Assembly (NCBI GenBank): GCA_007095785.1
Contig: SFBL01000106.1
Coordinates: 1 to 53,995, forward strand
DNA: 53,995 nt
Reading direction: 5' to 3'
Source of the DNA: Microcystis aeruginosa Ma_SC_T_19800800_S464
GTDB taxonomy: Bacteria > Cyanobacteriota > Cyanobacteriia > Cyanobacteriales > Microcystaceae
The stretch's first letter is position 1. Every line of letters starts with the position of its first letter. Both the position numbers and the translations under genes were made by a program. The notes beneath the pieces were generated by a model. That model had not been told where the DNA came from, made no database searches, and saw only the letters and a list, made by a program, of their open reading frames with translations. This document shows positions 1 through 8,978 of this stretch, piece after piece.

Positions 1-125
1 GGAAAAAGTACCTGAATTTTCCCCCTGATCACTCCCATGCCTGGTACTTTTTGATTGACAAAAAGTCTAAAAGTCTTACCCAACAAGGTTTTTAGATTTA
101 TTCAGCAGACCCTACTTAGGAGTAA
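1..125. repeat. IS/MITE-like terminal sequence
   Basis: A perfect 10-bp inverted repeat (AAAAAGTACC at 3-12 and GGTACTTTTT at 43-52) encloses a 30-nt spacer and is followed by an A/T-rich stretch with no reading frame. It abuts a decayed gene end beginning near 126, so it looks like the edge of an insertion element whose body lies left of the window. The family cannot be identified from this end alone. Confidence 0.4.
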
Positions 126-342
126 ATTCCGAATGATCTAGAAGATAGATTTTGGTTTGACGGTAACTTAGATCACATCCGGGCGGGGTTTCTTTTCGCT
201 AACTTAATTAGCAGGGGACGCTGGCGAAATTTTTAGTAATCTCGGCATAGTCCGCAAGCTTGCCCGGGTAAGCCAAGGGGAATTTTCCCAAACTTGCCAA
301 GCTAAAATCGATCGACTCAATCAGTACAATGACCTAAAATAG
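126..342 (+). pseudogene. Decayed 3' end of an unidentified protein gene
   Basis: Two adjacent open frames read like one protein. The first runs from about 126 to a TAG at 234-236 and contains the string FWFDGNLDHIRAGFLF. The second, one frame over, runs from 235 to a TAG at 340-342 and contains LARVSQGEFSQTCQAKIDRL. Removing one T from the run at 230-234 joins them into about 70 continuous residues. The upstream side is cut by a stop next to the IS-like sequence. I read this as the truncated, frameshifted C-terminal remnant of a gene; the family is not recognised. Confidence 0.5.
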
Positions 343-381
343 AGGCATCCTCAGAAGGGAGCATCTACTATCTAATCACAA

Positions 382-436
382 TTGACCCCTTTATGGTCAT
401 AGCCCTAAAATCCATCCGCTTACTGATTTAGGAGGG
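382..436 (+). promoter_or_regulatory. Promoter and ribosome binding site of the 452-1720 gene
   Basis: A sigma70-like promoter is visible: -35 TTGACC at 382-387, an 18-bp spacer, and -10 TAAAAT at 406-411. AGGAGGG follows at 430-436, about 15 nt before the ATG at 452, a rather long spacing. The assignment rests on sequence match only. Confidence 0.5.
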
Positions 437-451
437 CTGAATCAAATAACC

Positions 452-1720
452 ATGGCTAGTCTAAACAGTGAACAAAGACAAACAAGAGACGAAGAACAGC
501 TGCTGTACGATTATTGGCTCGACCGCGCTAGGACCGATTCCCCCGAGCAGTTAATCGAGGATTTTCGTCGTCTGTTTATCGAAGGTGGCGGTTATCAAGA
601 AGCTCCTATTTATTTAGCCCTAGAGCGTCTTATCAAGGCCAAAGATGCCGAAATTCGTTTTTATCATTTCTTTAACCGCTGCTGTCATATATTAGTGAAT
701 CGATGGCAAACGCAGCCCACCCATCAGCCAGCAATTCCCGAATTGGTATCGCTGCTGGAAAATTTGCCCTCCGCAAGTCCAGGACATTACAGCAGCCCCA
801 ATATTTTGCGCCATCTGGTCAAAAATTTTACCCTCTCGGATGACTACGTTAGGCTGCAGCGTCTGGCGAGAATTATTAGCGGCCAATACAGCGAAAAAAC
901 CGCCGCTTCGGTGGGAACCCTGATTAATCGTTATCCCTATCTCTATGATTACTATTTACTCGGTGATGAAAGTCCCCGAGAACAGCGACAAACCGTTAGA
1001 CGTATTAAAGTGAAAACCGAGAACCGTTTCGAGGTAAATCTCTCTCGTTATGTCACCTATCAGGTACGTTTGGCACAGGCAGCCCATAGCCCAAAAATCA
1101 GGGAAGAAGCGGTGAGAATCATTCAACCAGTAGAAAATCCCACCCTGCTCAATGATAAGGAGCTAAATCGCACCCTCAAGTATTATCTGGGGACGGTAGC
1201 AGGAAATTATACTCATAAGGCTCTTTCGCAAAATTTTCTGGCGAATATAGTTTATACCCATACCTATAAGGATTTTAAAAATGACCTCTACGATTATCTA
1301 ATTACCTCCTTAGACTACGGCAAGGGGCCATTTCACCAAAAACTCGACGATATCCTGCAAAATACTCTACCCCACTGCGATCAACAAAAACCGAGTGAAT
1401 TTCTCCTGCTGCGTACTTCTAGTCAACTGTTAAATTATCTGGTGGTGGAAAGCGGCCAAAAACCCGATCATTACCTTCTTATGGATATGATCACCAATAT
1501 GGGGGTAACTCGGACTGTGGGATTATTGCTCAAGTTGGTTTTGATCTGTCCCCAGGCAAAACCCCAATTAGATAAACGTTTTTCGATTCTGTTTAACCAC
1601 TACGAGAGTTATTCTCGCGATCAAGTGCCTTGGTTGGTTAAATCCCTAGAAAATCTGCAATTAGCTTTTAGCATTCATTTCGGTCAAGTTGATTTGTCCT
1701 GTCTCCGTCAAATCCAGTGA
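452..1720 (+). CDS. Conserved hypothetical protein, probably cyanobacterial
   Basis: A 422-residue soluble protein with no signal peptide or membrane segment. It is rich in helix-forming, Leu/Tyr/Arg-rich segments and reads like an all-alpha repeat or scaffold protein. No catalytic motif is visible. Codon use matches the neighbouring housekeeping genes, so it appears to be resident. A good promoter and an AGGAGGG support the ATG start. It stands alone, followed by a 240-bp repeat tract and then purD on the same strand. I do not recognise the family and assign no function. Confidence 0.75.
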   Translation: MASLNSEQRQTRDEEQLLYDYWLDRARTDSPEQLIEDFRRLFIEGGGYQEAPIYLALERLIKAKDAEIRFYHFFNRCCHILVNRWQTQPTHQPAIPELVSLLENLPSASPGHYSSPNILRHLVKNFTLSDDYVRLQRLARIISGQYSEKTAASVGTLINRYPYLYDYYLLGDESPREQRQTVRRIKVKTENRFEVNLSRYVTYQVRLAQAAHSPKIREEAVRIIQPVENPTLLNDKELNRTLKYYLGTVAGNYTHKALSQNFLANIVYTHTYKDFKNDLYDYLITSLDYGKGPFHQKLDDILQNTLPHCDQQKPSEFLLLRTSSQLLNYLVVESGQKPDHYLLMDMITNMGVTRTVGLLLKLVLICPQAKPQLDKRFSILFNHYESYSRDQVPWLVKSLENLQLAFSIHFGQVDLSCLRQIQ

Positions 1721-1963
1721 TGGGAAGTGGGGAAGTGGGGAAGTGGGGAAGTGGGGAAGTGGGGAAGTGGGGAAGTGGGGTGTGGGGTGTGGGGAGAATA
1801 AATAAAATAATCTCCTATCTCCTGACTCCTATCTCCTGACTCCTATCTCCTATCTCCTGAATCCGTCAAATCGATTAAAAAGTTAAATAATCTCAACTTC
1901 TAGCCAATGGCACTCCGGAGCTAGGGGATAATTAAACCATCGTCATTTAGGCTGCGTTTATCC
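1721..1963. repeat. Tandem and dispersed repeats before purD
   Basis: The gap holds a 9-bp tandem repeat (unit GGGGAAGTG, about six copies, 1723-1780), a GGGGTGT run, and a block of alternating TCTCCTA/TCTCCTGAC units (1811-1862). Positions 1781-1829 recur in inverted orientation at 43238-43286 with one mismatch, so this is a dispersed genomic repeat and not coding. No clear purD promoter is visible here. Confidence 0.85.
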
Positions 1964-3229
1964 GTGAAAATTATCGTTATCGGCAGTGGTGGTCGAGAAC
2001 ACGCTCTAGCTTGGAAACTCCTACAATCGCCTCAAGTAGAACAAGTGTTCTGTATTCCAGGTAATGGGGGAACGGCAATTTTACCTCAATGTGAAAATAT
2101 CCCCCTAGCAATGGAGGATTTTGCCGAAATTAGCCGTTTTGCCCAGGAAAATAGCGTCGATTTGGTGGTTGTTGGTCCAGAATATCCCCTCTCCCTCGGC
2201 ATTACCGATCATCTTCTCGCCCAAGAAATTGCCGTTTTTGGCCCCACACAAACCGGGGCCTTAATTGAATCGAGCAAATCCTGGGCCAAAGAATTAATGA
2301 TCGAAGCCGGAGTGATCACCGCCGCCTCGGAAACCTTTACCAATGCAGAATTAGCAAAAACTTATATCCGAGAGCAAGGAGCGCCAATTGTGGTGAAAGC
2401 CGACGGATTAGCCGCAGGAAAAGGGGTAATTGTTGCCGAAACCGTAGATATAGCCCTAGAAGCGATCGATGATCTTTTTACCAGTGGCTTTACTAAAGTC
2501 GTGGTGGAAGAATTCCTAGAGGGGGAAGAAGTGTCTATCCTCACCCTCACCGATGGGATCAGTTTTCGTTCCCTGCTACCCGCCCAAGATCACAAGCGCA
2601 TCGGTGAAGGCGATACCGGCAAAAATACCGGCGGTATGGGAGTTTATGCCCCCGCACCCATAGCCACCGCTGCTATTATCGAAGCGGTGGACAGGGACAT
2701 CCTTGCCCCCATCGTCGCTACCCTGCAAAAACGCGGCATTGACTATCGGGGAGTCCTCTATGCGGGTTTGATGATTTCCCCCGCCGGAGAGCCAAAAGTT
2801 CTCGAATTTAACTGTCGTTTTGGCGATCCCGAAACCCAAGCGGTTTTACCCCTACTGGAAACTCCCCTGGCACCGCTGCTGCTGGCTTGCGCTCAACAAA
2901 AGTTAACTGATTTCCCCTCTTTACAATGGCGCTCCGGTAGTGCCGTTTGTGTGGTGGCTGCGTCTGCCGGTTATCCCGACCACTACGAAAAAGGCCAGTT
3001 AATCACGGGAATTAAGGCAGCTGAAACCGCAGGGGCGATCGTTTTCCACGCCGGCACGGTTTTAAAACACGGCGATATCTTCACCGATGGCGGCCGGGTT
3101 TTGGGTGTCACGGCTATGGGAGCTAATTTTAATCAGGCGATCGAACTTGCCTATCAATCGGTGAACAGGATACACTTTCAGGGCATCTATTATCGTCGTG
3201 ATATCGGCCACCGGGTAAGGGAAAAATAA
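1964..3229 (+). CDS. purD: Phosphoribosylamine--glycine ligase
   Basis: PurD (GAR synthetase) joins glycine to phosphoribosylamine using ATP in the second step of de novo purine synthesis in the cytoplasm. The protein is 421 residues, the usual family length. The N-terminus has the nucleotide-fold motif IGSGGREHALAW, followed by an ATP-grasp domain with the conserved KADGLAAGKGV segment (about residue 145) and the FNCRFGDPETQ metal/nucleotide motif (about 285). The start is a GTG at 1964 directly before the first beta strand. It appears monocistronic; the next gene is 210 bp away. Confidence 0.96.
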   Translation: MKIIVIGSGGREHALAWKLLQSPQVEQVFCIPGNGGTAILPQCENIPLAMEDFAEISRFAQENSVDLVVVGPEYPLSLGITDHLLAQEIAVFGPTQTGALIESSKSWAKELMIEAGVITAASETFTNAELAKTYIREQGAPIVVKADGLAAGKGVIVAETVDIALEAIDDLFTSGFTKVVVEEFLEGEEVSILTLTDGISFRSLLPAQDHKRIGEGDTGKNTGGMGVYAPAPIATAAIIEAVDRDILAPIVATLQKRGIDYRGVLYAGLMISPAGEPKVLEFNCRFGDPETQAVLPLLETPLAPLLLACAQQKLTDFPSLQWRSGSAVCVVAASAGYPDHYEKGQLITGIKAAETAGAIVFHAGTVLKHGDIFTDGGRVLGVTAMGANFNQAIELAYQSVNRIHFQGIYYRRDIGHRVREK

Positions 3230-3438
3230 GGGTCAGTATTTAGGCAGGGGGAAAAGGGGAATAGTTAGGGATTTTGAGCATTAATTTAGCAGCTAATTTC
3301 CCTTTTTTCCCGCATCTCTCACCTAATCTCCGCCTCTTTCTAGGGTAATCCCTGACCAAAGTGCATCTGATTTGTCAAAAAACCAGTAACTATTGATAAA
3401 ATCATGAAACTGAATCGCCCAACCAAATTGCCATCCCT

Positions 3439-4665
3439 ATGCGAATTTTGCTCTATTCTTATAACTATTATCCCGAACCGATCGGCATCGCTCCCCTGAT
3501 GACAGAATTAGCGGAAGGATTGGTTAAAAGAGGTCATCAAGTCAGGGTTTTAACCGCTTTTCCTTGGTATCCTAATAGTGAAATCGATCCCGAATACCGA
3601 GGAAAAATCTATCTGGAAGAAGAACGAAATGGTGTTAAAATTCAACGTTCCTACGTTTGGGCCCGCCCCCAAAGAAGTTTAAAAAATAGAATTTTCTTTG
3701 AATTGAGCTTTGTTTTTTTGAGCTTCTTTCAGGCTCTCAAAGGCGAAAAACCCGATCTAATTTTCTTAACTGTCCCCGGATTACCCGTTTGCGTTCCCGC
3801 CGCTTTATTGAGTAAATTATATGGGGTGCCGATTATTCTAAACTTACAGGATATTCTGCCCGATGCGGCAGTTCATGTGGGATTATTAACTAATCAGAAA
3901 ATGATTAAGGTTTTTAGTAGTCTCGAAAAATTTGCCTACAAAACTGCCAGCAAAATCTCAGTTATTGCCGATGGTTTTACCAAAAATCTCCTCACTAAAA
4001 ATGTGCCGAGTGAGAAAATTATTGAGATTCCTAATTGGGTGGATGTCAGCTTTATTAAACCGCTGCCTAGAAACAATAATTATTTTCGCCAAGAAAATCA
4101 TCTTGAGGGCAAGTTTGTTGTTTTATATTCTGGCAATATTGCCCTAACTCAACCATTAGAAACCCTGATCGATGCCGCGGTTCAATTAGTTAATATTACT
4201 GAGATTAAAGTGGTAATTGTTGGTAAAAAAGAGGCCCTTGATCGCCTAGAAAAGTATCGCCAACAACAGGGGGCCAGTAATGTGCTTTTATTACCCTTTC
4301 AACCCCGGGAAAAATTACCCGAAATGTTAGCGGCAGCCGATGTGGGTATGGTGATGCAAAAACATAACGTTATTTCCTTTAATATGCCGTCCAAAATTCA
4401 GGTATTATTAGCTAGTGGTCGTGCTATTATTGCTTCTGTTCCCGCCGATGGAACCGCTGCTAGAGCGATCAAGCGTAGTGGTGGTGGTTTGGTGGTTACT
4501 CCCGAAGATCCGGAGGCATTAGCTACAGCTATTTTAAAACTATACAAAAACCCAGATTTAGCAACTATACTAGGACAAAAAGGACGACAATACGCGGAAG
4601 AAAATTATGCCTTTGAAAAGACTTTGGATCAATACGAAAAGCTTTTTTCTCAAGTAGTTAGTTAA
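3439..4665 (+). CDS. Glycosyltransferase family 4, WcaI-like
   Basis: A 408-residue GT-B fold glycosyltransferase. The N-terminal domain begins with the typical RILLYSYNYYPEPIGIAP nucleotide-fold strand and loop of WcaI-type colanic-acid glycosyltransferases. The C-terminal domain carries the nucleotide-sugar binding region, with a LYSGNIA strand near residue 230 and a segment around FNMPSKIQVLLASGRAIIA near residue 315. It should transfer a sugar from a nucleotide-sugar donor to an exopolysaccharide or lipid-linked acceptor at the cytoplasmic membrane face. Donor and acceptor cannot be deduced. No other polysaccharide genes flank it in this window. Confidence 0.85.
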   Translation: MRILLYSYNYYPEPIGIAPLMTELAEGLVKRGHQVRVLTAFPWYPNSEIDPEYRGKIYLEEERNGVKIQRSYVWARPQRSLKNRIFFELSFVFLSFFQALKGEKPDLIFLTVPGLPVCVPAALLSKLYGVPIILNLQDILPDAAVHVGLLTNQKMIKVFSSLEKFAYKTASKISVIADGFTKNLLTKNVPSEKIIEIPNWVDVSFIKPLPRNNNYFRQENHLEGKFVVLYSGNIALTQPLETLIDAAVQLVNITEIKVVIVGKKEALDRLEKYRQQQGASNVLLLPFQPREKLPEMLAAADVGMVMQKHNVISFNMPSKIQVLLASGRAIIASVPADGTAARAIKRSGGGLVVTPEDPEALATAILKLYKNPDLATILGQKGRQYAEENYAFEKTLDQYEKLFSQVVS

Positions 4666-4702
4666 TAATTAGGGTAAGTAGTTATAATTAAATTGAATAT
4701 AG

Positions 4703-4736
4703 ATCCCCCCTTGATCTCCCCTTGATAAGGGGGGAT
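4703..4736. repeat. Palindromic REP-like hairpin
   Basis: Perfect 10-bp arms (ATCCCCCCTT at 4703-4712 and AAGGGGGGAT at 4727-4736) enclose a 14-nt loop that contains another CCCCTT. It lies 38 bp after the glycosyltransferase stop and has no T run, so it is a dispersed palindrome more than an intrinsic terminator. Confidence 0.75.
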
Positions 4737-4780
4737 ATGACAAGTTTTAACACCTACCTACTTATAGTGATTAGGGAATA

Positions 4781-4846
4781 GGGGAATTTCAACTAAAACC
4801 CCAAAACCCCAAAACCCCAAAACCCTAAAACCCTAAAACCCCACCA
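4781..4846. repeat. CCCCAAAA tandem repeat
   Basis: About six 8-bp units (CCCCAAAA, drifting to CCCTAAAA) follow the sequence GGGGAATTTCAACT. A near-identical block occurs inverted at about 46951-46990, including the flanking segment. It is another module of the dispersed intergenic repeats. Confidence 0.8.
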
Positions 4847-4877
4847 TCTAATCTCTAACTCCCACTTAACTATTTTC

Positions 4878-6434
4878 ATGTTCGATAATTTCTCAAAAAA
4901 ACTACCCTGGCAAAGTCTCAAACAAGCGATCGCTTTTTTCTTAACAATTATTGCTTTGACTCCAGTGGTTACAGCTTTAATTTCTAGTGTTAATCAGCCT
5001 CAAATCCAATCGAATATTCAACTATATCAAACCAATCTCAATTTACAAGCTACGACTCTCAGCAGCGATGCTGATCCTAATAGCGAGGAATTTGCTAATC
5101 TTAAACTAATTCAAACTTCCCTGATCGGTGAAGATCCTTATACCACTGCCGAAGAACAGTATTTATCAGCCCAGAAAACTGCCAAAAAAACAATCACCGA
5201 ACTAGAAAAATCAGTAGTTAATCCCGAACAAAAAAAATCCCTTGAGCGGGAAATCAATTCCCTAAAGGATTTAGAACTGAAATTAAGTCTCATTCAAGCT
5301 AATCAAGGTGACTTGGATTCAGCACGGAAAATCTGGCAAGAGATCAAGGAAAAATCAGAATTTGAGAACTATAAACCTGCTGTTGTACAAAATGCGCTGC
5401 TGTTAGAGGGATTGTACAGTGAACCCCCCGAAATTGCTGCCGATGCTGAAGCGAGAATCGATCGCAATTTTCAAGGATGGTTTCGCTATACCATTCTGGA
5501 AAAATTATATAGTCTCGAAAATCGTCAAGAGGATTTACTCGCTTTAGAGGAAGAACAGAGTGAAGTGGCGGCTAATGCGTTAATTAAACTAATTTTACTG
5601 GCTTTTTTGCCTCTTATCGGCGGTTTAATCGGTTTTGTGCTGTTGATCTTTTTATTAGTGCAGTGGCTTCTCCGCCAACAGCGATCGCTGCTCTTTTTAG
5701 ATGATAGTCTCGCTTGGCAAACTAAGTGGGGAGGAGAAACCCTCTGGTGGGGAATAATTATCGGTTTCTTTTTCGTCGGACAAATTGTTTTACCAGTAAT
5801 TTTCGGGATTTTATCGAGTTTCTTGAGTCTCAATCCCGAAAAATTTAACCTAGAAGCTAAAGCAATATACGTTGTAGTTAGTTATTTAGCCTTAACAGTG
5901 AGCAGTTTATCGGTTTTATATCTAGCAATCAAGCCTTTTCGCCCTTTACCTCCCGATTGGTTTCGTTTTAACCTCTTTAGTCCTTGGCTTCTCTGGGGAT
6001 TAGCCGGCTATTTTGTCGCTTTACCCCTGGTTATTATCGTTTCTTTGCTCAATCAACTAATTTGGCAAGGACAAGGGGGTAGTAACCCGCTGCTGACTTT
6101 AGCTCTAGAATCCCAGAATACCTTCGCTTTACTGTGTTTTGCCTTTACTGCTTCCCTTGCCGCTCCTTTTTTCGAGGAAATTGTCTTTCGCGGCTTTTTA
6201 CTAGCTTCTTTGACTCGTTATCTGCCTGTCTGGGGTGCAATCGCTCTTAGTAGTTTGATTTTCGCCCTTGCTCACCAAAATTTGTCAGAAGTGCTGCCTT
6301 TAACCGTACTAGGTTGTGTTCTTGGCTTTGTTTACACCCGCTCGAAAAATTTATTATCCTCAATGTTGGTTCATAGTCTCTGGAATGGTGGCACCCTGTT
6401 AAGTTTATTTTTATTGGGCAGCGGTGCGGGTTAG
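4878..6434 (+). CDS. CPBP family intramembrane metalloprotease
   Basis: A 518-residue membrane protein. An N-terminal hydrophobic segment (about residues 15-37) is followed by a long hydrophilic, helix-rich region (about 38-230) and then a multi-pass domain. The C-terminal CPBP (Abi/Rce1-like) core has the paired glutamates and arginine of FFEEIVFRGF near residue 432, a histidine in AHQNLSE near 466, and a final HSLWNGG near 497, which are the expected catalytic or metal-binding motifs. Family members cleave within membranes, but the substrate is unknown. The extended extracytoplasmic-type N-terminal domain is common in cyanobacterial homologues. The gene ends convergently with sufR. Confidence 0.88.
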   Translation: MFDNFSKKLPWQSLKQAIAFFLTIIALTPVVTALISSVNQPQIQSNIQLYQTNLNLQATTLSSDADPNSEEFANLKLIQTSLIGEDPYTTAEEQYLSAQKTAKKTITELEKSVVNPEQKKSLEREINSLKDLELKLSLIQANQGDLDSARKIWQEIKEKSEFENYKPAVVQNALLLEGLYSEPPEIAADAEARIDRNFQGWFRYTILEKLYSLENRQEDLLALEEEQSEVAANALIKLILLAFLPLIGGLIGFVLLIFLLVQWLLRQQRSLLFLDDSLAWQTKWGGETLWWGIIIGFFFVGQIVLPVIFGILSSFLSLNPEKFNLEAKAIYVVVSYLALTVSSLSVLYLAIKPFRPLPPDWFRFNLFSPWLLWGLAGYFVALPLVIIVSLLNQLIWQGQGGSNPLLTLALESQNTFALLCFAFTASLAAPFFEEIVFRGFLLASLTRYLPVWGAIALSSLIFALAHQNLSEVLPLTVLGCVLGFVYTRSKNLLSSMLVHSLWNGGTLLSLFLLGSGAG

Positions 6435-6440
6435 GTGAGA

Positions 6441-6535
6441 TATAGTCATTTCAGATAATTCTGATACAGTCTAGACCGACAAAACCCTTAGGAACTCTGG
6501 GATTAATATTCTCAATCTTAATTGAAATGACTATA
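6441..6535. mobile_element. 95-bp MITE, copy 1
   Basis: The element has near-perfect terminal inverted repeats (TATAGTCATTTCAGATAA at the left, its counterpart reading TATAGTCATTTCAATTAA from the right), with TA at both ends as expected for a TA target duplication. A second copy of exactly 95 bp lies inverted at 34210-34304 with roughly 85% identity by eye. It has no coding capacity and sits between the convergent CPBP and sufR genes. The ends suggest mobilisation by an IS630/Tc1-like transposase (inference). Confidence 0.8.
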
Positions 6536-6550
6536 ACTAATCTTTCTCGG

Positions 6551-7189
6551 TTATCTCTTGGACTTAATGAGATAACCACATCGTTGTTCACCTTGGTTGA
6601 TCCAGTGAGTCCGTTCGATCGTACAATCGGGAAGCAGCAGCGCAAACATTTCTAATTCATGGCCACAGATACTGGGATAGGAACCAGCCACCTCAGCAAT
6701 AGCGCAATGATGCTCGGCTAGGACATAACTATTTTCTGCTTCCAGTGCCACTAATTCTGCCATATAACCCTCCTCTTGGCGAATTTCCAGCAATTTTCTC
6801 ATTCTTTCCCCTAAAGACCCCTTGCCGAGGCGCAATTGATATTCTGCCGCTTTGCGTTGCCACTGTTTTTTGAGAATTTCCCCCACCTGTTGCTCTCCCA
6901 CCGTCTCCACGAGAGTATTGAGGAAAGAAACAGCGAAATTATCGTAATTATGGGGAAAACGGCCACGACCTTGACGACTGAGACGATAAATGTGCTGGGG
7001 TCGTCCTATCTTATTTTGTACCGCAAAATATTCTATCAGTCCTTCCCCCTCCAAATCCTTAAGATGGCGGCGCGTCGCTTGCGGACTAATACTTAACTCC
7101 TCAGCCAATTCTTGGGCGGTAGATTGACCGTTTTTGAGCAAATATTGCAGAATATCGTCTTTCGTCGAGGCGGGTTGAGTCGTGGTCAT
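6551..7189 (-). CDS. sufR: Fe-S cluster-sensing repressor of the suf operon
   Basis: SufR is a DeoR-type winged-helix regulator that binds an Fe-S cluster and represses sufBCDS when iron is replete. The N-terminal HTH covers about residues 8-65 (ILQYLLKNGQ...ISPQATRRHLKDLEGEGLI). The C-terminus carries four cysteines with exactly the C-X12-C-X13-C-X14-C spacing known for SufR cluster ligation. I chose the ATG at 7189 (MTTTQPAS), 10 codons inside the longest frame, because known SufR proteins begin this way; this gives 212 residues. It is divergent from sufB, and two operators lie in the shared promoter region. Confidence 0.95.
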   Translation of the reverse strand: MTTTQPASTKDDILQYLLKNGQSTAQELAEELSISPQATRRHLKDLEGEGLIEYFAVQNKIGRPQHIYRLSRQGRGRFPHNYDNFAVSFLNTLVETVGEQQVGEILKKQWQRKAAEYQLRLGKGSLGERMRKLLEIRQEEGYMAELVALEAENSYVLAEHHCAIAEVAGSYPSICGHELEMFALLLPDCTIERTHWINQGEQRCGYLIKSKR

Positions 7190-7308
7190 GATACCAAAAA
7201 CAGAGGCTTTAGCGTACAATTGCTGAGGGTCAAGGAGCGGCCAATTACCCCTACAGAGTAACTTGAATAACAGAGGTTTATCAGCATCCTCTCAAATTTT
7301 CCCTGACT

Positions 7309-7338
7309 TTGACAACAGCTTTGTTGTTAATCTATTAT
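7309..7338 (+). promoter_or_regulatory. sufB promoter
   Basis: -35 TTGACA at 7309-7314 and -10 TATTAT at 7333-7338 are separated by 18 bp. A TATAAT at 7338-7343 is an alternative -10. The first SufR operator overlaps the -35 and spacer, so SufR bound there would block RNA polymerase. Confidence 0.6.
7313..7326. promoter_or_regulatory. SufR operator 1
   Basis: CAAC-N6-GTTG (CAAC at 7313-7316, GTTG at 7323-7326) matches the inverted repeat established for SufR binding between sufR and sufB in Synechocystis. It lies within the sufB core promoter. Confidence 0.85.
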
Positions 7339-7352
7339 ATAATCAATTTAAA

Positions 7353-7366
7353 CAACTTTCTTGTTG
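7353..7366. promoter_or_regulatory. SufR operator 2
   Basis: A second CAAC-N6-GTTG (CAAC at 7353-7356, GTTG at 7363-7366) lies exactly 40 bp from the first, about four helical turns. It would place two SufR dimers on the same DNA face, downstream of the sufB -10. Confidence 0.85.
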
Positions 7367-7412
7367 TTTAACTGCCTCCCCTGCCTACCGCGTAGAGAGA
7401 ACACTAACCCCC

Positions 7413-8855
7413 ATGAGTGCAACCACCGTTAAAAACCTCGTTAACCAACCCTACAAGTACGGTTTTATCACCGATATCGAATCGGAAACCATCCCTCGCG
7501 GTTTGAATGAGGAGATTATTCGCCTAATTTCGGCGAAAAAGAAGGAACCGGAATTCATGCTCGATTTTCGTCTCCGGGCCTACCATCAATGGCAAAAGAT
7601 GACCGAACCCAGTTGGCCGCACGTTTCCTATCCTGCCATTGATTATCAAAATATTATCTACTACTCTGCACCCAAACAGAAAAAAGCAAAACTCAACAGT
7701 CTTGAAGAAGTTGACCCCACTTTAATCGAAACCTTTGAAAAATTAGGCATTCCCCTTTCGGAACAAAAACGCCTTTCTAACGTCGCTGTCGATGCTATCT
7801 TTGACAGCGTTTCTATCGCCACAACTTTTAAAGAAAAACTAGCAGAACAGGGGGTTATTTTCTGTTCTATTTCGGAAGCTTTACAGGAACATCCCGACTT
7901 AGTGCAGAAATATCTCGGTACTGTGGTTCCCGTGGGTGATAATTATTTTGCCGCTCTTAATTCGGCCGTTTTTAGCGATGGTTCCTTTGTTTTTATACCC
8001 AAAGGTGTCGTCTGTCCTATGGAATTGTCCACCTATTTTCGGATTAATAACGGTGAGACGGGACAATTTGAAAGAACTTTAATTGTCGCTGAAGAAGGGG
8101 CATCGGTAAGTTATTTAGAAGGTTGCACCGCTCCGATGTACGATAGTAATCAACTTCATGCCGCCGTCGTGGAATTAGTCGCCCTCGATAATGCGGATAT
8201 TAAATACTCGACGGTACAAAATTGGTACGCTGGCGATGCCAATGGTAAGGGAGGTATTTATAATTTCGTCACTAAACGGGGTCTGTGTAAAGGAGTTAAT
8301 TCTAAGATTTCTTGGACACAAGTAGAAACTGGTTCGGCAATTACTTGGAAGTATCCCAGTTGTGTCTTAGTTGGCGATAATTCCGTCGGGGAATTCTACT
8401 CAATTGCCCTAACTAATAACAAACAACAGGCCGATACAGGTACGAAAATGATTCACATTGGCCGCAACACCAAAAGTACCATTATTTCTAAGGGAATTTC
8501 TGCGGGTAACTCCCAAAATAGTTATCGCGGGTTAGTGAAAATGGGACCGAAAGCCAAGGGAGCAAGAAATTACTCCCAATGTGATTCTATGCTGATTGGA
8601 GATAATGCCGAAGCTAACACCTTTCCCTATATTCAGGTGGATAACAACAGTGCTAAAGTAGAACACGAAGCTTCTACTTCTAAAATCGGTGAAGACCAAT
8701 TATTCTACTTCGCACAACGGGGCATTTCCGAAGAAGATGCTGTCTCTATGTTAGTCAGTGGTTTCTGTAAGGATGTCCTCAGTAAATTACCGATGGAATT
8801 CGCCGCCGAAGCTGATAAACTCCTCAGTCTCAAGCTCGAAGGAACCGTCGGTTAA
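7413..8855 (+). CDS. sufB: Fe-S cluster scaffold protein SufB
   Basis: SufB is part of the SufBC2D scaffold that builds Fe-S clusters. I placed the start at the ATG at 7413 (MSATTVKNL), giving 480 residues, the usual length. The longer open frame from 7263 runs through the promoter and SufR operators and is not plausible. The family features are clear: the N-terminal [12 protein letters not shown] region, the [16 protein letters not shown] segment, and the C-terminal beta-helix ending in the [17 protein letters not shown] helix. No intein is present. It is the first gene of sufBCDS under SufR control. Confidence 0.96.
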   Translation: MSATTVKNLVNQPYKYGFITDIESETIPRGLNEEIIRLISAKKKEPEFMLDFRLRAYHQWQKMTEPSWPHVSYPAIDYQNIIYYSAPKQKKAKLNSLEEVDPTLIETFEKLGIPLSEQKRLSNVAVDAIFDSVSIATTFKEKLAEQGVIFCSISEALQEHPDLVQKYLGTVVPVGDNYFAALNSAVFSDGSFVFIPKGVVCPMELSTYFRINNGETGQFERTLIVAEEGASVSYLEGCTAPMYDSNQLHAAVVELVALDNADIKYSTVQNWYAGDANGKGGIYNFVTKRGLCKGVNSKISWTQVETGSAITWKYPSCVLVGDNSVGEFYSIALTNNKQQADTGTKMIHIGRNTKSTIISKGISAGNSQNSYRGLVKMGPKAKGARNYSQCDSMLIGDNAEANTFPYIQVDNNSAKVEHEASTSKIGEDQLFYFAQRGISEEDAVSMLVSGFCKDVLSKLPMEFAAEADKLLSLKLEGTVG

Positions 8856-8867
8856 TCAGGAAAGTAG

Positions 8868-8896
8868 GGTGGGTTAGGCGATAGCCGTAACCCACC
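8868..8896. repeat. Hairpin between sufB and sufC
   Basis: GTGGGTTA and TAACCCAC face each other around a GGC-GATA-GCC inner stem. It has no T run. It lies 13 bp after the sufB stop and could stabilise or process the operon mRNA; the sequence resembles a common cyanobacterial dispersed repeat. Confidence 0.6.
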
Positions 8897-8978
8897 AAAA
8901 GCTAAGACAATTTATCCATCAATTGATGACTCGCCGTCAACCCCAAAAACTAATATTTTTGTTCTAGAAAAACATCTC

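Noticed and set aside
4703-4736. Intrinsic terminator of the glycosyltransferase gene
   Set aside because: The strong stem lacks a T run and matches a dispersed palindromic repeat, so I list it as a repeat.
7263-7412. 50-residue upstream extension of the sufB frame
   Set aside because: It reads through the sufB promoter and both SufR operators, and SufB proteins begin at the ATG at 7413.
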